A DNA stretch of 64,000 bases from Erysipelotrichales bacterium (GCA_910576345.1 CAJTIT010000013.1:1-64000); one strand, 5' to 3'; positions 18,169-27,093 are shown, numbered from the stretch's first letter. Numbers and translations: made by a program. The notes: a model not told the origin generated them from the sequence alone.

Positions 18169-18203
18169 GAAATAAGAACGCAATGTTTTTATTTCTTTTT
18201 TTT
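18169..18203 (+). terminator. Terminator after the MBL hydrolase
   Basis: GAAATAAGAAC (18169-18179) pairs with GTTTTTATTTC (18185-18195), with one G-T pair, followed by eight T. It separates the hydrolase from comG. The rest of the 123-base gap is poly-T and poly-A; a TTGAAA/TATATA pair at 18220-18247 is too close to the comGA ribosome site to be trusted. Confidence 0.75.
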
Positions 18204-18263
18204 AAATTTTTTTGTAATTTTGAAAAAAAAAGCAAACAGTATATATAGAAGGAGGTGAAACAA

Positions 18264-19244
18264 ATGAAGACACACTTGATACAACTGATACAATTCGCAC
18301 TCCAAAACCAAGCAACGGATTTGCATTTCCTGTATCAAAACGATCAGCTTTCCGTAAAACTGAGAGGAATGCATGGAATGGAAGAAATCCACAGCGCAAT
18401 GATTGACCATAAGCTGTTCCATTATCTCAAATACATCGCCAATTTAGATTTGGGAAAAAATGATGAACCACAATCCGGATCATTTACACTGAAGATCCAT
18501 CACAAAGATTATTACTTTCGCTTTTCTGTACTTGCATCCCTGCATCTTCAAACCGGTGTGTTACGTATTTTAAACAACCATACGCATCTAACATTGAAAG
18601 ATATGGTGCTATCACAAAAGCAATATGCGGCGTTTTGTCGATTCACAAAGTTAAAAAGTGGATTGATATTGCTATCCGGTCCTACCGGAAGTGGGAAGAC
18701 AACGACACTGCATGCGATTTTAGATGCCATAGCACAAGATGGAAAGCGGAAAATCATGACGCTGGAAGATCCGATTGAAATTGTGAATGAGCGATTGATA
18801 CAGCTACATGTCAGTGAACATGGCACATTGACATATGAAGAAGGCATCCGTCAACTGATGCGCCACGATCCGGATGTCATCATGATTGGAGAAATACGCG
18901 ATCCGTATACTGCAAAAATGGCTTATCGTTGTGCTTTGACCGGACATCTTGTATTGTCTTCGATTCATGCCAAAAGCACGCTGGAAACCATCAAGCGCAT
19001 GGAAGAATTGGGCGTCACAAGACAAGACTTAAAGGATACGCTGTTTGCGGCTTGTACACAGCGCTTATTCACGCGAAAAGACAAAGAAAGGGAGCGAATC
19101 TGTATTTATGAAATCTTGGAAGGAACACAGCTACAAAATGCCTTGGCAGGAAAAAACATCCATATGGCAGCGTCTTTACAGAAATGTGTGCGGCAAGCCG
19201 TGGAAGATGGCATCATTGAAGAAGAACAAGCAATGTACGCATAA
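18264..19244 (+). CDS. comGA: Competence pseudopilus assembly ATPase ComGA
   Basis: Secretion-type ATPase of 326 residues that drives assembly of the DNA-uptake pseudopilus at the inner face of the membrane. Walker A is GPTGSGKTT (about 139-147). TLEDPIE, GEIRDPYTAKMA and LSSIHAKST are the Asp box, Walker B region and His box of GspE/PilB ATPases. AAGGAGGTG lies before the ATG at 18264; a GTG at 18255 is part of that ribosome site. It is the first gene of a seven-gene comG operon, all in Bacillus order. Confidence 0.94.
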   Translation: MKTHLIQLIQFALQNQATDLHFLYQNDQLSVKLRGMHGMEEIHSAMIDHKLFHYLKYIANLDLGKNDEPQSGSFTLKIHHKDYYFRFSVLASLHLQTGVLRILNNHTHLTLKDMVLSQKQYAAFCRFTKLKSGLILLSGPTGSGKTTTLHAILDAIAQDGKRKIMTLEDPIEIVNERLIQLHVSEHGTLTYEEGIRQLMRHDPDVIMIGEIRDPYTAKMAYRCALTGHLVLSSIHAKSTLETIKRMEELGVTRQDLKDTLFAACTQRLFTRKDKERERICIYEILEGTQLQNALAGKNIHMAASLQKCVRQAVEDGIIEEEQAMYA

Positions 19245-20193
19245 ATTTAAAACGTATGAGTGGACATATTTGGTACATTTATTGAAACAGGGATTTTCTG
19301 TAAAAGAAGCGATTCTATTGTTGGATGAACATACAAATATTCCATCCTTATTGGAACAAGGGAAATCAATCGAACAAATTTTGTGTGAAAACAAACACGG
19401 TTCTTTTTACACGCACCTTTATTTCTTTTTATCCATTACATCATTGCCCAATGCCATTGTATCCGCTTTGGATATGGAAGCATTTGAAAAAAACATGATC
19501 AAAAAATTAACAAAACAAATCAGTTATCCGCTGTTCATCCTTGTTTTTTCTTTTGTGATTCTATATCTGTTCACTTCCATGGTTTTACCACAGCTCATCA
19601 TGAGCTTTGATTTACAAGATGAAAATCAAACATTGATGTTTACAGTGGTTTTATTAAAATGGATCATTCAGCTTTGGTTTTTCACAATGTTGATGACTTT
19701 GATCATTGTACTGGCTGCCAAAAACAATGAACGATTGCGCATGAAGATTTACGCGCATACACCATGGCTGCATTTACCCAAGGATCTTACAAGTTATCGA
19801 ATGGCAGGATATTTCATTCCATTGATACAGCACGATATTTCTACCAAAGATGCATTCTCATTTCTAAGCAAACGCAAAAAATGTGATTTGATTACCCATT
19901 GTGCCACAGAAATAAAAAATCAATTGGAACAGGGAATGGATCTATTGGATGCATTGAAGCAAAATGTGTGGATCAATACAGCATTTTACGATACATGGCG
20001 GATTGGTATTCATACAAAAGATATGAAAGAAGCGCTTGTTTCAATGATGCGGCGACAAGAAGATACATGGACTTGTCAAATCAAGTATCTCACGATAGGA
20101 ATTCAAGTATTTGCCTATGGATTTGTTGGTGTCATGGTATTGATCATGTATCAGATTATGTTAATACCACTACAATTAATGGAAACAATGTAA
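19207..20193 (+). CDS. comGB: Competence pseudopilus membrane platform protein ComGB
   Basis: GspF/PilC-type inner-membrane protein, 328 residues from the ATG at 19207, with three strong membrane spans (around YPLFILVFSFVILYLF, WFFTMLMTLIIVLA and the C-terminal FAYGFVGVMVLIMY). The N-terminal segment YLVHLLKQGFSVKEAILLL matches the GspF repeat. The start is uncertain: the frame stays open back to 19045 inside comGA, with candidate ATGs at 19108 and 19138. None has a good ribosome site, so coupling to comGA is likely. Confidence 0.88.
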   Translation: MASLKKNKQCTHKFKTYEWTYLVHLLKQGFSVKEAILLLDEHTNIPSLLEQGKSIEQILCENKHGSFYTHLYFFLSITSLPNAIVSALDMEAFEKNMIKKLTKQISYPLFILVFSFVILYLFTSMVLPQLIMSFDLQDENQTLMFTVVLLKWIIQLWFFTMLMTLIIVLAAKNNERLRMKIYAHTPWLHLPKDLTSYRMAGYFIPLIQHDISTKDAFSFLSKRKKCDLITHCATEIKNQLEQGMDLLDALKQNVWINTAFYDTWRIGIHTKDMKEALVSMMRRQEDTWTCQIKYLTIGIQVFAYGFVGVMVLIMYQIMLIPLQLMETM

Positions 20194-20204
20194 GGAGGAT
20201 TTAT

Positions 20205-20510
20205 ATGAAACAAAGAAAGCAAAACGGCTTTACAATTTTGGAAATGATCATTGTTTTGTCAATCATTGCCTTGATTTTTTTACTGACGCTACCCAATATT
20301 CAACAAAAACAGGAGATCATTCATAATAAAGGATGTGAAGCATTGGTGGAAGTAGTCAATGCACAAGTATTGCTCTATGAAGTAGAACATTTGGTACCGC
20401 CAACATCTATTTCGCAACTTATTGCGGAAGGTTATCTGAAAGAAGAACAGCGTCGCTGTCCTGCGGGTGAAATGATTGAAATCGTTAATGGTGAAGCATA
20501 TGCGAAATAA
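20205..20510 (+). CDS. comGC: Major pseudopilin ComGC
   Basis: Prepilin-like protein of 101 residues. A short basic leader, MKQRKQNG, precedes FTILEMIIVLSIIALIFL, the type IV prepilin cleavage and assembly motif with Glu at +5. The mature part has two cysteines (about C42 and C87) that could form the disulfide known in ComGC. AAGGAGG lies 7 bases before the ATG at 20205. The frame is open to 19899, but that part overlaps comGB. A prepilin peptidase is not in this window. Confidence 0.92.
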   Translation: MKQRKQNGFTILEMIIVLSIIALIFLLTLPNIQQKQEIIHNKGCEALVEVVNAQVLLYEVEHLVPPTSISQLIAEGYLKEEQRRCPAGEMIEIVNGEAYAK

Positions 20511-20871
20511 TGGTTTCACACTAATTGAAATGCTGGTAGTACTCTTGATGATGTGCATCTTGTTATTGTGGTTGCCAAAACTAGCAAAACATCCCCATGC
20601 AATGCATTATCATATGGAAGCGCTTCGATATCGTTTAATCGAAATACAAGAACAAGCACAGACAGAAAAAAAAGTGCATAAAGTGACATTTCATTCTACA
20701 AGCATGCGTAACAATGACAGACAAATGCATTTACCCATCCAATGTAACGGCACAATCGTTTTTCATGAAAACGGTAATGTGGATCAGGCAAAAACAATTA
20801 CATGTACGTATCAAGGCGTCCAAGGAGAACTTGTCATATTGTTAGGGAATGGCAGAATGTATGTTAAATAA
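20500..20871 (+). CDS. comGD: Minor pseudopilin ComGD
   Basis: A 123-residue pseudopilin starting MRNNGFTLIEMLVVLLMMC, with the prepilin cleavage site after Gly and the Glu5. The start overlaps the end of comGC by 11 bases, with GGTGAAG upstream; an ATG at 20491 is also in phase. Position in the operon supports ComGD. The rest of the sequence has no strong family signature. Confidence 0.85.
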   Translation: MRNNGFTLIEMLVVLLMMCILLLWLPKLAKHPHAMHYHMEALRYRLIEIQEQAQTEKKVHKVTFHSTSMRNNDRQMHLPIQCNGTIVFHENGNVDQAKTITCTYQGVQGELVILLGNGRMYVK

Positions 20872-21049
20872 TGAAGGAAATTTTGTCATTGATGGGATTT
20901 TGGCTTTGAGTCTTATCGCATGCATGATCATTTTATGTGAGCGATCGCTGCATCTTTTCATTATGATAGAAAGAAATACACAAAAGGAGGAATTCTATGA
21001 AACGCTTCCTGAATTGTTTGAAGCGGCAAGCAGGCTTTACGATGATTGA
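20861..21049 (+). CDS. comGE: Small minor pseudopilin, ComGE position
   Basis: A 62-residue protein starting MLNNEGNFVIDGILALSLIA. The leader ends in EGNFVIDG and the hydrophobic helix follows, resembling a degenerate prepilin site without the usual Gly-Phe-Thr. It overlaps comGD upstream and comGF downstream. Its identity rests mostly on position between comGD and comGF. It is shorter than Bacillus ComGE (about 115 residues). Confidence 0.7.
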   Translation: MLNNEGNFVIDGILALSLIACMIILCERSLHLFIMIERNTQKEEFYETLPELFEAASRLYDD

Positions 21050-21410
21050 AATGTTGTTGGCACTCATGATTGGTTCCTTATGTATTGTACTATGCACAAA
21101 ACTGCTGGGCATTATCCGCATAAAGAACATTCAAAATTATCAAAGCGAGGATGCGATCGCCATTCGACAGCTGCAGCTATTATTTGCGATTGGAAAAAAC
21201 TATGAGATTCAGGGCTCTACACTTTATATGGATTATGAAGGAAAACAAATACGACTGGAACATTATGAACATGCATTGGTCAGACGCTCTGGCTTTGTGG
21301 TATTTCTGCAAGATGTTGATCAAATACAGTGGTCATATCAAGGAAGATGCATCCTATTACAATGGAAACGAAAACAAGTAATGACAAAAGCGGTGGTTGG
21401 TTGTGAATAA
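20997..21410 (+). CDS. comGF: Minor pseudopilin ComGF
   Basis: A 137-residue pseudopilin. MKRFLNCLKRQAGFTMIEMLLALMIG carries a clear prepilin site (Gly then Phe, Glu5). The C-terminal half (GKNYEIQGSTLYMDYEGKQIRLE onward) resembles the ComGF domain. AAAGGAGG precedes the ATG at 20997. The gene starts 53 bases inside comGE in another frame, so the overlap is larger than usual but supported by the ribosome site. Confidence 0.85.
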   Translation: MKRFLNCLKRQAGFTMIEMLLALMIGSLCIVLCTKLLGIIRIKNIQNYQSEDAIAIRQLQLLFAIGKNYEIQGSTLYMDYEGKQIRLEHYEHALVRRSGFVVFLQDVDQIQWSYQGRCILLQWKRKQVMTKAVVGCE

Positions 21411-21849
21411 TCGTGGTTTCAGCAGTGTTTTTGTACTCGTGATTTTATCGGTAGTGCTGGCATTTTGTCTTTTGGTTATTCAGTTGGCAAAAACATTATC
21501 TTCGCATCATCACAGTGATTCCTCCATGCATGAGGCGCAGTTGTTTGCCATCTATCATGTAAAAGCACATTTTACTTATCATACGGAAGAACAAAACAAA
21601 GAAAATGAATCTTCAGAAACTGAAGAAAATGATGATGATTTGCAGGATGAACAAGAATTTTTGCAATATCGGTCCCATCACATCGATATCACATATTATG
21701 GCAATCAAGCTATGATTACCATTGAACATCTTCAATTTTACATTACTTATGATGAAACAGGGAATTTCATCACAGCGCCTGTATATCAAACATACCAATG
21801 GGGTATGATATATAAAAAGGAGCGAAAACGATGTTCATCAACTGTATGA
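21403..21849 (+). CDS. ComGG-position pseudopilus protein
   Basis: A 148-residue protein beginning NNRGFSSVFVLVILSVVLAFCLL, a leader plus a hydrophobic helix lacking the Glu5 of prepilins, as in ComGG. A very acidic stretch (Glu/Asp/Asn, about residues 60-80) follows. The start is a GTG at 21403 overlapping the comGF stop; a TTG at 21397 is the alternative. The name is by position only. Confidence 0.65.
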   Translation: MNNRGFSSVFVLVILSVVLAFCLLVIQLAKTLSSHHHSDSSMHEAQLFAIYHVKAHFTYHTEEQNKENESSETEENDDDLQDEQEFLQYRSHHIDITYYGNQAMITIEHLQFYITYDETGNFITAPVYQTYQWGMIYKKERKRCSSTV

Positions 21850-22160
21850 TCAGTACGATTTTTTTTACGATTATGTTGGCATTTGGACATATAATGATGT
21901 TTGTGGATGATTTTTCTTACTGGCTGATTCCATTATACGTTATTTTACTTATTGTCACTTATCCATGTTATCATGAAACATGCAAACCTTTGGATAAGAA
22001 AGATTTTCTTTTTTCAGGATTGTTTTGTGTCTTAGCGTCATTGATCTATATGTGGAATAAAAAAAATGTCAATTTTGATATACTGATGTTTTTATATCTT
22101 GCAGTATTTATCCCTTATGTATCATTTACATCCAGCATTCGTTATAAAAGTTTGATTTAA
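21831..22160 (+). CDS. Small multi-span membrane protein of unknown function
   Basis: A 109-residue hydrophobic protein with about four predicted membrane segments (ISTIFFTIMLAFGHIMM, YWLIPLYVILLIVTYP, FLFSGLFCVLASLIYMW, ILMFLYLAVFIPYV). I do not recognise it. AAAAGGAG precedes the ATG at 21831, and it overlaps the ComGG-position gene by 19 bases, so it is translated from the comG transcript. It is followed by a strong terminator and so closes the operon; a role in DNA uptake is possible only by association. Confidence 0.7.
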   Translation: MFINCMISTIFFTIMLAFGHIMMFVDDFSYWLIPLYVILLIVTYPCYHETCKPLDKKDFLFSGLFCVLASLIYMWNKKNVNFDILMFLYLAVFIPYVSFTSSIRYKSLI

Positions 22161-22162
22161 AG

Positions 22163-22192
22163 AACAGAAAGAGCGATTCTTTCTGTTTTTTT
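22163..22192 (+). terminator. Terminator of the comG operon
   Basis: AACAGAAAG (22163-22171) pairs with CTTTCTGTT (22179-22187), followed by a T run to 22192. Confidence 0.85.
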
Positions 22193-22247
22193 AACGCTTT
22201 TTCCTATGATGAAAAGCATAACATACGAATAAAAAGGCATAAATAAA

Positions 22248-22276
22248 TTGACGTAATATATAAAATGCTTTAAAAT
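22248..22276 (+). promoter_or_regulatory. Sigma-A promoter of efp
   Basis: TTGACG (22248-22253) and TAAAAT (22271-22276) with a 17-base spacer, 32 bases before efp. Confidence 0.65.
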
Positions 22277-22308
22277 AATAAAGGAATTACAAAGAAAGGT
22301 GAACGTAT

Positions 22309-22872
22309 ATGATATCTTCAAATGATTTAAAACCGGGAATGACGATTCAACAGGATGGAAATATTTTCGTTGTACTGGAACAAAGCCAAAATAAAACAGC
22401 CAGATCTGCAATGGTCGTGAAAGCAAAGGTAAGAAATCTTCGTACCGGAGCGAATGTAGAATTGTCCTGGGGCGGCGGTGATAAAATACAGCCTGCACAT
22501 ATTGATAAAAAAGAGATGCAATACTTATATGATACAGATGAAGATCTGGTTTTTATGGATAATGAAACGTATGAACAGATCGAAATCCCAAAAGAGCGTC
22601 TGACTTGGGAAATGAATTTTATCAAACCAAATGACAATGTGATGATTTCCATGTTTGAAGGTGAAATACTTGGTGTGATTTTACCAGACAAAGCAACATT
22701 GCAAGTGGTAGAATGTGAGCCGGCTGTCAAAGGTGACACAGCGACATCTGCCAGCAAGAACGCCAAGCTGGAAAGTGGATTGGAAATCAAAGTACCGCTG
22801 TTCATTGAACAGGATGAAATGATTGTCGTTAATACGGCTGATGGCAAATATTCCGGCCGTGCAAAAGACTAA
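22309..22872 (+). CDS. efp: Translation elongation factor P
   Basis: Relieves ribosome stalling at polyproline by entering near the E site. The 187-residue protein has the three beta-barrel domains, with LRNL-like KVRNLRTGA, MQYLYDTDEDLVFMD and the end GLEIKVPLFIEQDEMIVVNT matching the family. The domain I loop tip is unusual: where Bacillus has the modified Lys32 within PGKG, this protein reads KTARSA with Arg at 32. AAAGAAAGGTG precedes the ATG at 22309. No modification enzyme is seen nearby. Confidence 0.95.
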   Translation: MISSNDLKPGMTIQQDGNIFVVLEQSQNKTARSAMVVKAKVRNLRTGANVELSWGGGDKIQPAHIDKKEMQYLYDTDEDLVFMDNETYEQIEIPKERLTWEMNFIKPNDNVMISMFEGEILGVILPDKATLQVVECEPAVKGDTATSASKNAKLESGLEIKVPLFIEQDEMIVVNTADGKYSGRAKD

Positions 22873-22873
22873 G

Positions 22874-22896
22874 ACCGCGAACTGCGGTTTTATTTT
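22874..22896 (+). terminator. Terminator after efp
   Basis: ACCGC (22874-22878) pairs with GCGGT (22884-22888), followed by a T-rich tract. The stem is short. Confidence 0.6.
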
Positions 22897-22983
22897 GTGA
22901 AAATGCGATGAAAAAAACTGTGGTTATCATACCAAATCCGATAGAAGTTTGGTATAATAGTATCCAAGTAGGAGGAATTGCAC

Positions 22984-24003
22984 ATGGAAACATTGTCCAG
23001 GGTCAAAAAATATGAAGATTTGCGTAAACAAATTGAAGATGACGGTTTGGGAATGGAAACATTGCCAGATGAAAAACTGCAAGATTATGCCCAGCGTCTG
23101 AATGAAATCGATCCTACGATATTCAAAAAAGTCGCCTTGAGCGAAGAAGAACCCTATACGCCGGAACGAGAGCGAGTGGTACCAAAACCGGATTACAAAG
23201 ATGAAACCAATACAGATGAATTTCATAATGAATATCTGGATGACTTTATCAACGAAGTCCGTGAATATAACATCAAAAAAGGCACACGTGAAAATGAAGA
23301 CACACAAATCGATATCTTAAACCAACTTAATGCGGTGTCACGCGCAAAACGCAGCGATTATCTGCAGAATATTGAAGAAGTCAAGCCACAGCCTTACGTA
23401 GAAAATAAAACTGCAGTTTCCAAAGAAGAAATTGCTGAACAAGTCAAAAATCTAATTGTGGAAGAACAGGCCAAAGAAGAGAAACAGCCTGTGATGGAAA
23501 AAGAAAGTGCACCAGTTGTGAAACAGTTAAAAGAGCCTGAGGCGACTAAAGCGTTCATACGTCCAATTTCAGAAGATCGGCAGAAAAAGCAGATGGAAGC
23601 CACAGCGGAAATGAAACAGCTGGCCAAACAAAGCGAAGATGATACGATGCAGATGCAGAAAATGAAACAGGAAGCATCTTTGGAACAGCTTGCACAAGAG
23701 GCTATCAAGCCCAATAAGCGTCATCCTTTTGTCAATCGTAAGGAAAAACCAACCACCGTACCAACAAAAGAAGAACAGGCGGAAACGGAAAGAGAAAAAC
23801 GCCTTCAACAAAAATTGGTGGAAGAAACTCAACAATTACGTGTGCAGCTGAATGAATACGAAGACGATCTCAATGATTTAAGCGAAGGTGTCGAAAAGAC
23901 CAATAAGTTGTTAAATATCATCTTAGGCTGTTTGATTTTGGCACTGCTTGTCATCATTGGAATTATCGTGTACTGGATCGTGGAAGCAGGAGGTATAATC
24001 TAG
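22984..24003 (+). CDS. Coiled-coil protein with C-terminal membrane anchor, unknown
   Basis: A 339-residue protein I do not recognise. It is highly charged and rich in Glu, Lys and Gln, with long stretches expected to form coiled coil (about 130-300). One membrane span sits near the C-terminus (about 309-334, ILGCLILALLVIIGIIVYW), so it is tail-anchored with the bulk probably in the cytosol. An extended -10, TGGTATAAT (22950-22958), and GTAGGAGG precede the ATG at 22984. It lies one base from cmk and so probably shares its transcript. A cell-division or envelope scaffold would fit the architecture, but this is a guess. Confidence 0.8.
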   Translation: METLSRVKKYEDLRKQIEDDGLGMETLPDEKLQDYAQRLNEIDPTIFKKVALSEEEPYTPERERVVPKPDYKDETNTDEFHNEYLDDFINEVREYNIKKGTRENEDTQIDILNQLNAVSRAKRSDYLQNIEEVKPQPYVENKTAVSKEEIAEQVKNLIVEEQAKEEKQPVMEKESAPVVKQLKEPEATKAFIRPISEDRQKKQMEATAEMKQLAKQSEDDTMQMQKMKQEASLEQLAQEAIKPNKRHPFVNRKEKPTTVPTKEEQAETEREKRLQQKLVEETQQLRVQLNEYEDDLNDLSEGVEKTNKLLNIILGCLILALLVIIGIIVYWIVEAGGII

Positions 24004-24004
24004 C

Positions 24005-24658
24005 ATGAAAATGAATATTGCGATTGATGGACCAAGCGCAGCCGGCAAAAGCACCATCGCGAAAATCCTGGCGAAACAATTACAGTATGCACATCTGGAT
24101 ACCGGTGCCATGTATCGCTGTGTGGCTTATGGCGCAAAATTATTGGGTGTGGATGAACATGATGAAGACGCGCTTGTAAAAATGATCGATGCATTGGATA
24201 TTGAATTTCGTGGAGAAGGGAGCGTTTATATCAAGGGGACGGATGTATCAAAGGAAATCAGAACCAACGATATTTCCATGTCTGCATCAAAAGTCTCTGC
24301 ATTTCCTAAAGTAAGAGCACGATTGGTGGAAAAACAAAGAGAGATTGCAAAAGACAAGGGATATATATTAGATGGTAGAGATATTGGCACTGTTGTATTA
24401 CCGGATGCGGAAATCAAGATTTATATGGTGGCCAGCAGTGTTGCACGAGCTAAACGGCGATATAAGGAGTATCTGGAAAAACAGATTCCTGCCGTTTATG
24501 ATGAAATCTATAAAGACATTGAACAGCGCGATTATCAAGATTCACATCGTGCAGTTTCACCATTGAAAAAGGCAGAGGATGCCGTCGAAATCGATACAAG
24601 TGATATGACGATTGATGAAGTTGTCAATCGCATTCTGTCAATCATTCAAAGCGTTTAA
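24005..24658 (+). CDS. cmk: Cytidylate kinase
   Basis: Phosphorylates CMP and dCMP with ATP. The P-loop [14 protein letters not shown] is at the N-terminus; [11 protein letters not shown] and [14 protein letters not shown] bind the nucleotide; the end has the [17 protein letters not shown] segment. The length, 217 residues, is typical. The ATG at 24005 is 11 bases from GGAGG, a rather long gap. The order cmk-der-gpsA is that of Bacillus, without the intervening rpsA-like gene. Confidence 0.95.
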   Translation: MKMNIAIDGPSAAGKSTIAKILAKQLQYAHLDTGAMYRCVAYGAKLLGVDEHDEDALVKMIDALDIEFRGEGSVYIKGTDVSKEIRTNDISMSASKVSAFPKVRARLVEKQREIAKDKGYILDGRDIGTVVLPDAEIKIYMVASSVARAKRRYKEYLEKQIPAVYDEIYKDIEQRDYQDSHRAVSPLKKAEDAVEIDTSDMTIDEVVNRILSIIQSV

Positions 24659-24675
24659 AGAACAGGAGGTGTACT

Positions 24676-26013
24676 GTGCAGAATGCAATACTGCACAGGG
24701 TGAATATGATCAAAGGAGTTGCCGCAATCGTCGGACGCCCTAATGTTGGGAAATCGACGATTTTTAACCGTATGATCGGAGAGCGAAAGAGCATTGTCGA
24801 AGATACGCCGGGTGTAACAAGAGATCGAATTTATGGCAAAGCGCAGTGGCTGACCCAAGAATTTCGAGTCATTGATACTGGCGGTATTCAGTTAGCGATG
24901 CAGCCATTCCAAGAGGAAATTCGCATGCAGGTCGAGATTGCCATGGATGAAGCAGATCTCATTGTTTTTGTGGTCAATGGCAAAGAAGGCATAACAAATG
25001 ACGATGAATATATCGCAAAAATGCTTCAAAAAAGTCAAAAACCGGTTTTATTGGCAGTCAATAAGATTGACAATCAAGAAATGAAAGACAATATTTATGA
25101 ATTTTATAATCTTGGATTAAGTGATCCAATGCCTGTATCCGGTGTTCATGGTATTGGAATTGGTGATCTTTTGGATGAAATTATTCAAAATTTTCCTAAA
25201 AAGGAACGAAATGATTATGACGGAATGACCAAATTTTGTTTGATTGGACGTCCCAATGTTGGTAAGTCCTCTTTGGTCAATGCACTTTTGAATCAAGAGC
25301 GTTCCATTGTCAGCGATATAGAAGGTACGACCAGAGATGCGATTGATACGCCGTTTAAGTATGATGGCACAGAATATGTCGTGATTGATACAGCCGGTAT
25401 TCGAAAACGCGGAAAAGTGTATGAAAGCGTTGAAAAATATAGCGTATTACGTGCGATGAGCGCCATAGAACGTAGCGATGTCGTGCTTGTAGTCATTGAT
25501 GGAGAAAGCGGCATTCGTGAACAGGACAAGCATGTGGCAGGATATGCGCATGAAGCGGGAAAAGGCGTCATTCTTGTTTATAACAAATGGGATACGGTAG
25601 AAAAAGATGAACAGACCCTTCAGCAAATGGAAAAGAAACTACGGCAGGAATTTATCTATTTGGATTATGCGCCGATTATCTTTGTTTCAGCAATCACCAG
25701 ACAGCGTGTGAATCAGCTGCTGCCGCTGATAGATGAAGTGCATGATGCATCACTACTTAGAATTCAGACAAATGTTTTAAACGAAGTCATTATGGATGCA
25801 CAACTGATGACACCGCCGCCAACGCATAAAGGTCAGCGCTTAAAAATCTATTATGCATCACAAGTAACCGTTGCTCCACCCACCATTGTTTTGTTTGTCA
25901 ATGATCCAAAACTGCTGCATTTTTCTTATGAACGGTATTTAGAAAATAGAATGCGAGAAGCATTTGGATTTGTGGGCACTACAATAAGAATCATTGCGCG
26001 TGAAAGAAAGTAG
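24676..26013 (+). CDS. der: Ribosome-associated GTPase Der
   Basis: Double GTPase needed for 50S assembly. Two complete G domains are visible: [12 protein letters not shown] with DTGG and NKID, then [12 protein letters not shown] with DTAGI and NKWD. A KH-like domain completes the C-terminus. The start is debatable. AGGAGGT at 24665-24671 points to a GTG at 24676 (445 residues). The ATG at 24706 ([13 protein letters not shown]) would give the usual length of about 435 but has a weak site. A 7-bp inverted repeat spans the first start. Confidence 0.93.
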   Translation: MQNAILHRVNMIKGVAAIVGRPNVGKSTIFNRMIGERKSIVEDTPGVTRDRIYGKAQWLTQEFRVIDTGGIQLAMQPFQEEIRMQVEIAMDEADLIVFVVNGKEGITNDDEYIAKMLQKSQKPVLLAVNKIDNQEMKDNIYEFYNLGLSDPMPVSGVHGIGIGDLLDEIIQNFPKKERNDYDGMTKFCLIGRPNVGKSSLVNALLNQERSIVSDIEGTTRDAIDTPFKYDGTEYVVIDTAGIRKRGKVYESVEKYSVLRAMSAIERSDVVLVVIDGESGIREQDKHVAGYAHEAGKGVILVYNKWDTVEKDEQTLQQMEKKLRQEFIYLDYAPIIFVSAITRQRVNQLLPLIDEVHDASLLRIQTNVLNEVIMDAQLMTPPPTHKGQRLKIYYASQVTVAPPTIVLFVNDPKLLHFSYERYLENRMREAFGFVGTTIRIIARERK

Positions 26014-26021
26014 GTCAGAAT

Positions 26022-27017
26022 ATGAAAACTGTGATTATCGGAAGCGGTAGCTGGGGGAGCGGGCTTGCCCAAGTTCTTGCGGATAAACAGGAGGCTGTGA
26101 CAATCTATGGATTGGATGAACAAGAAATTGATGATATCAATGAACATCATCAAAACAAGAAATATTTTGGCGATATAGAATTAAATCCATCCATTCATGC
26201 CACAACCAATATAGAAGTGGTAAAAGATGCGGATGTGGTCGTATTAAGTGTGCCAAGTATTGCGATTGAAAGTGTTTGTAAACAAGTCGCAGAATTGGTG
26301 ACAAAAAAAATCATCGTTGTGAATACCGCAAAAGGTTTTCATCCAATTACCAATGGACGCATGTCAGATGTGATTCGTAGTGCAATGCCAAAAGATAAAT
26401 TAAGCAGCGTTGTTTCCTTGATTGGCCCTTCTCATGCAGAGGAAGTCGTTGCCAGAATGATCACGACCGTTTGTGCAATTTCACAAAATGAAGAAGATGC
26501 GCACATCATTCAACATTTATTTTCCAATGATTATTTAAGAGTATATCGTGGATATGATGAAATTGGCAGTGAAATCGGTGTAGCGATTAAAAATGCGATT
26601 GCGCTTGCTAGTGGTATGTTGTCAGGTCTTGGATATGGGGATAATACAAGAGCGGCTTTAATGACCAGAGGATTAAGAGAAATGATTCGATTTGGGATCG
26701 CCATGGGTGGACAAAGAGAAACTTTTATCGGTTTGACCGGTATCGGTGATTTGATTGTTACTTGTACAAGCCGTCATTCACGCAATTTTCAGGCCGGATA
26801 TACGATTGGAAAAGAAGGGAATGCCAAACATTTTCTTGAAACGAATACAAAGACAGTGGAAGGAATACGTACTGCCAAGATCGTTCATGAGATTGCTTTA
26901 GAAAAGGGAATTGAAATGCCAATCGTTTCTGAGATTTATAAGGTTTTATATGAAGACAAGGATCCAAAACAATCTGCCAAAGATTTGATGTTAAGAGATT
27001 TGAAGGCAGAGAGTTAG
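26022..27017 (+). CDS. gpsA: Glycerol-3-phosphate dehydrogenase [NAD(P)+]
   Basis: Reduces dihydroxyacetone phosphate to sn-glycerol 3-phosphate for phospholipid synthesis. The Rossmann motif GSGSWGSGLA is at residues 7-16. LIGPSHAEEV, IGVAIKNAIALASGM and GLTGIGDLIVTC are family signatures, including the catalytic Lys in KNAIA. The length is 331 residues. It starts 8 bases after der and is followed by a terminator. Confidence 0.95.
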   Translation: MKTVIIGSGSWGSGLAQVLADKQEAVTIYGLDEQEIDDINEHHQNKKYFGDIELNPSIHATTNIEVVKDADVVVLSVPSIAIESVCKQVAELVTKKIIVVNTAKGFHPITNGRMSDVIRSAMPKDKLSSVVSLIGPSHAEEVVARMITTVCAISQNEEDAHIIQHLFSNDYLRVYRGYDEIGSEIGVAIKNAIALASGMLSGLGYGDNTRAALMTRGLREMIRFGIAMGGQRETFIGLTGIGDLIVTCTSRHSRNFQAGYTIGKEGNAKHFLETNTKTVEGIRTAKIVHEIALEKGIEMPIVSEIYKVLYEDKDPKQSAKDLMLRDLKAES

Positions 27018-27028
27018 TTTCACCAATA

Positions 27029-27055
27029 AGATGCAGGAAACTGTGTCTTTTTTTG
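27029..27055 (+). terminator. Terminator after gpsA
   Basis: AGATGCAG (27029-27036), GAAA loop, CTGTGTCT (27041-27048) with two G-T pairs, then a T run. Confidence 0.7.
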
Positions 27056-27084
27056 TGAATTGGCTAGATTGCATCGTTCACTCA

Positions 27085-27093
27085 TGATATAAT
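27085..27093 (+). promoter_or_regulatory. Extended -10 promoter of prfC
   Basis: TGATATAAT at 27085-27093, 47 bases before prfC; no strong -35. Confidence 0.45.

Noticed and set aside
18141-18263. A competence-type (SigX/ComK) promoter ahead of comGA
   Set aside because: The region is dominated by a terminator and homopolymers. I saw no convincing com-box or ComK dyad, and the TTGAAA/TATATA pair is too near the ribosome site.
22347-22847. Antisense 166-codon frame over efp
   Set aside because: It is a shadow of efp codons, with no ribosome site and low-complexity Ser/Thr-rich translation.
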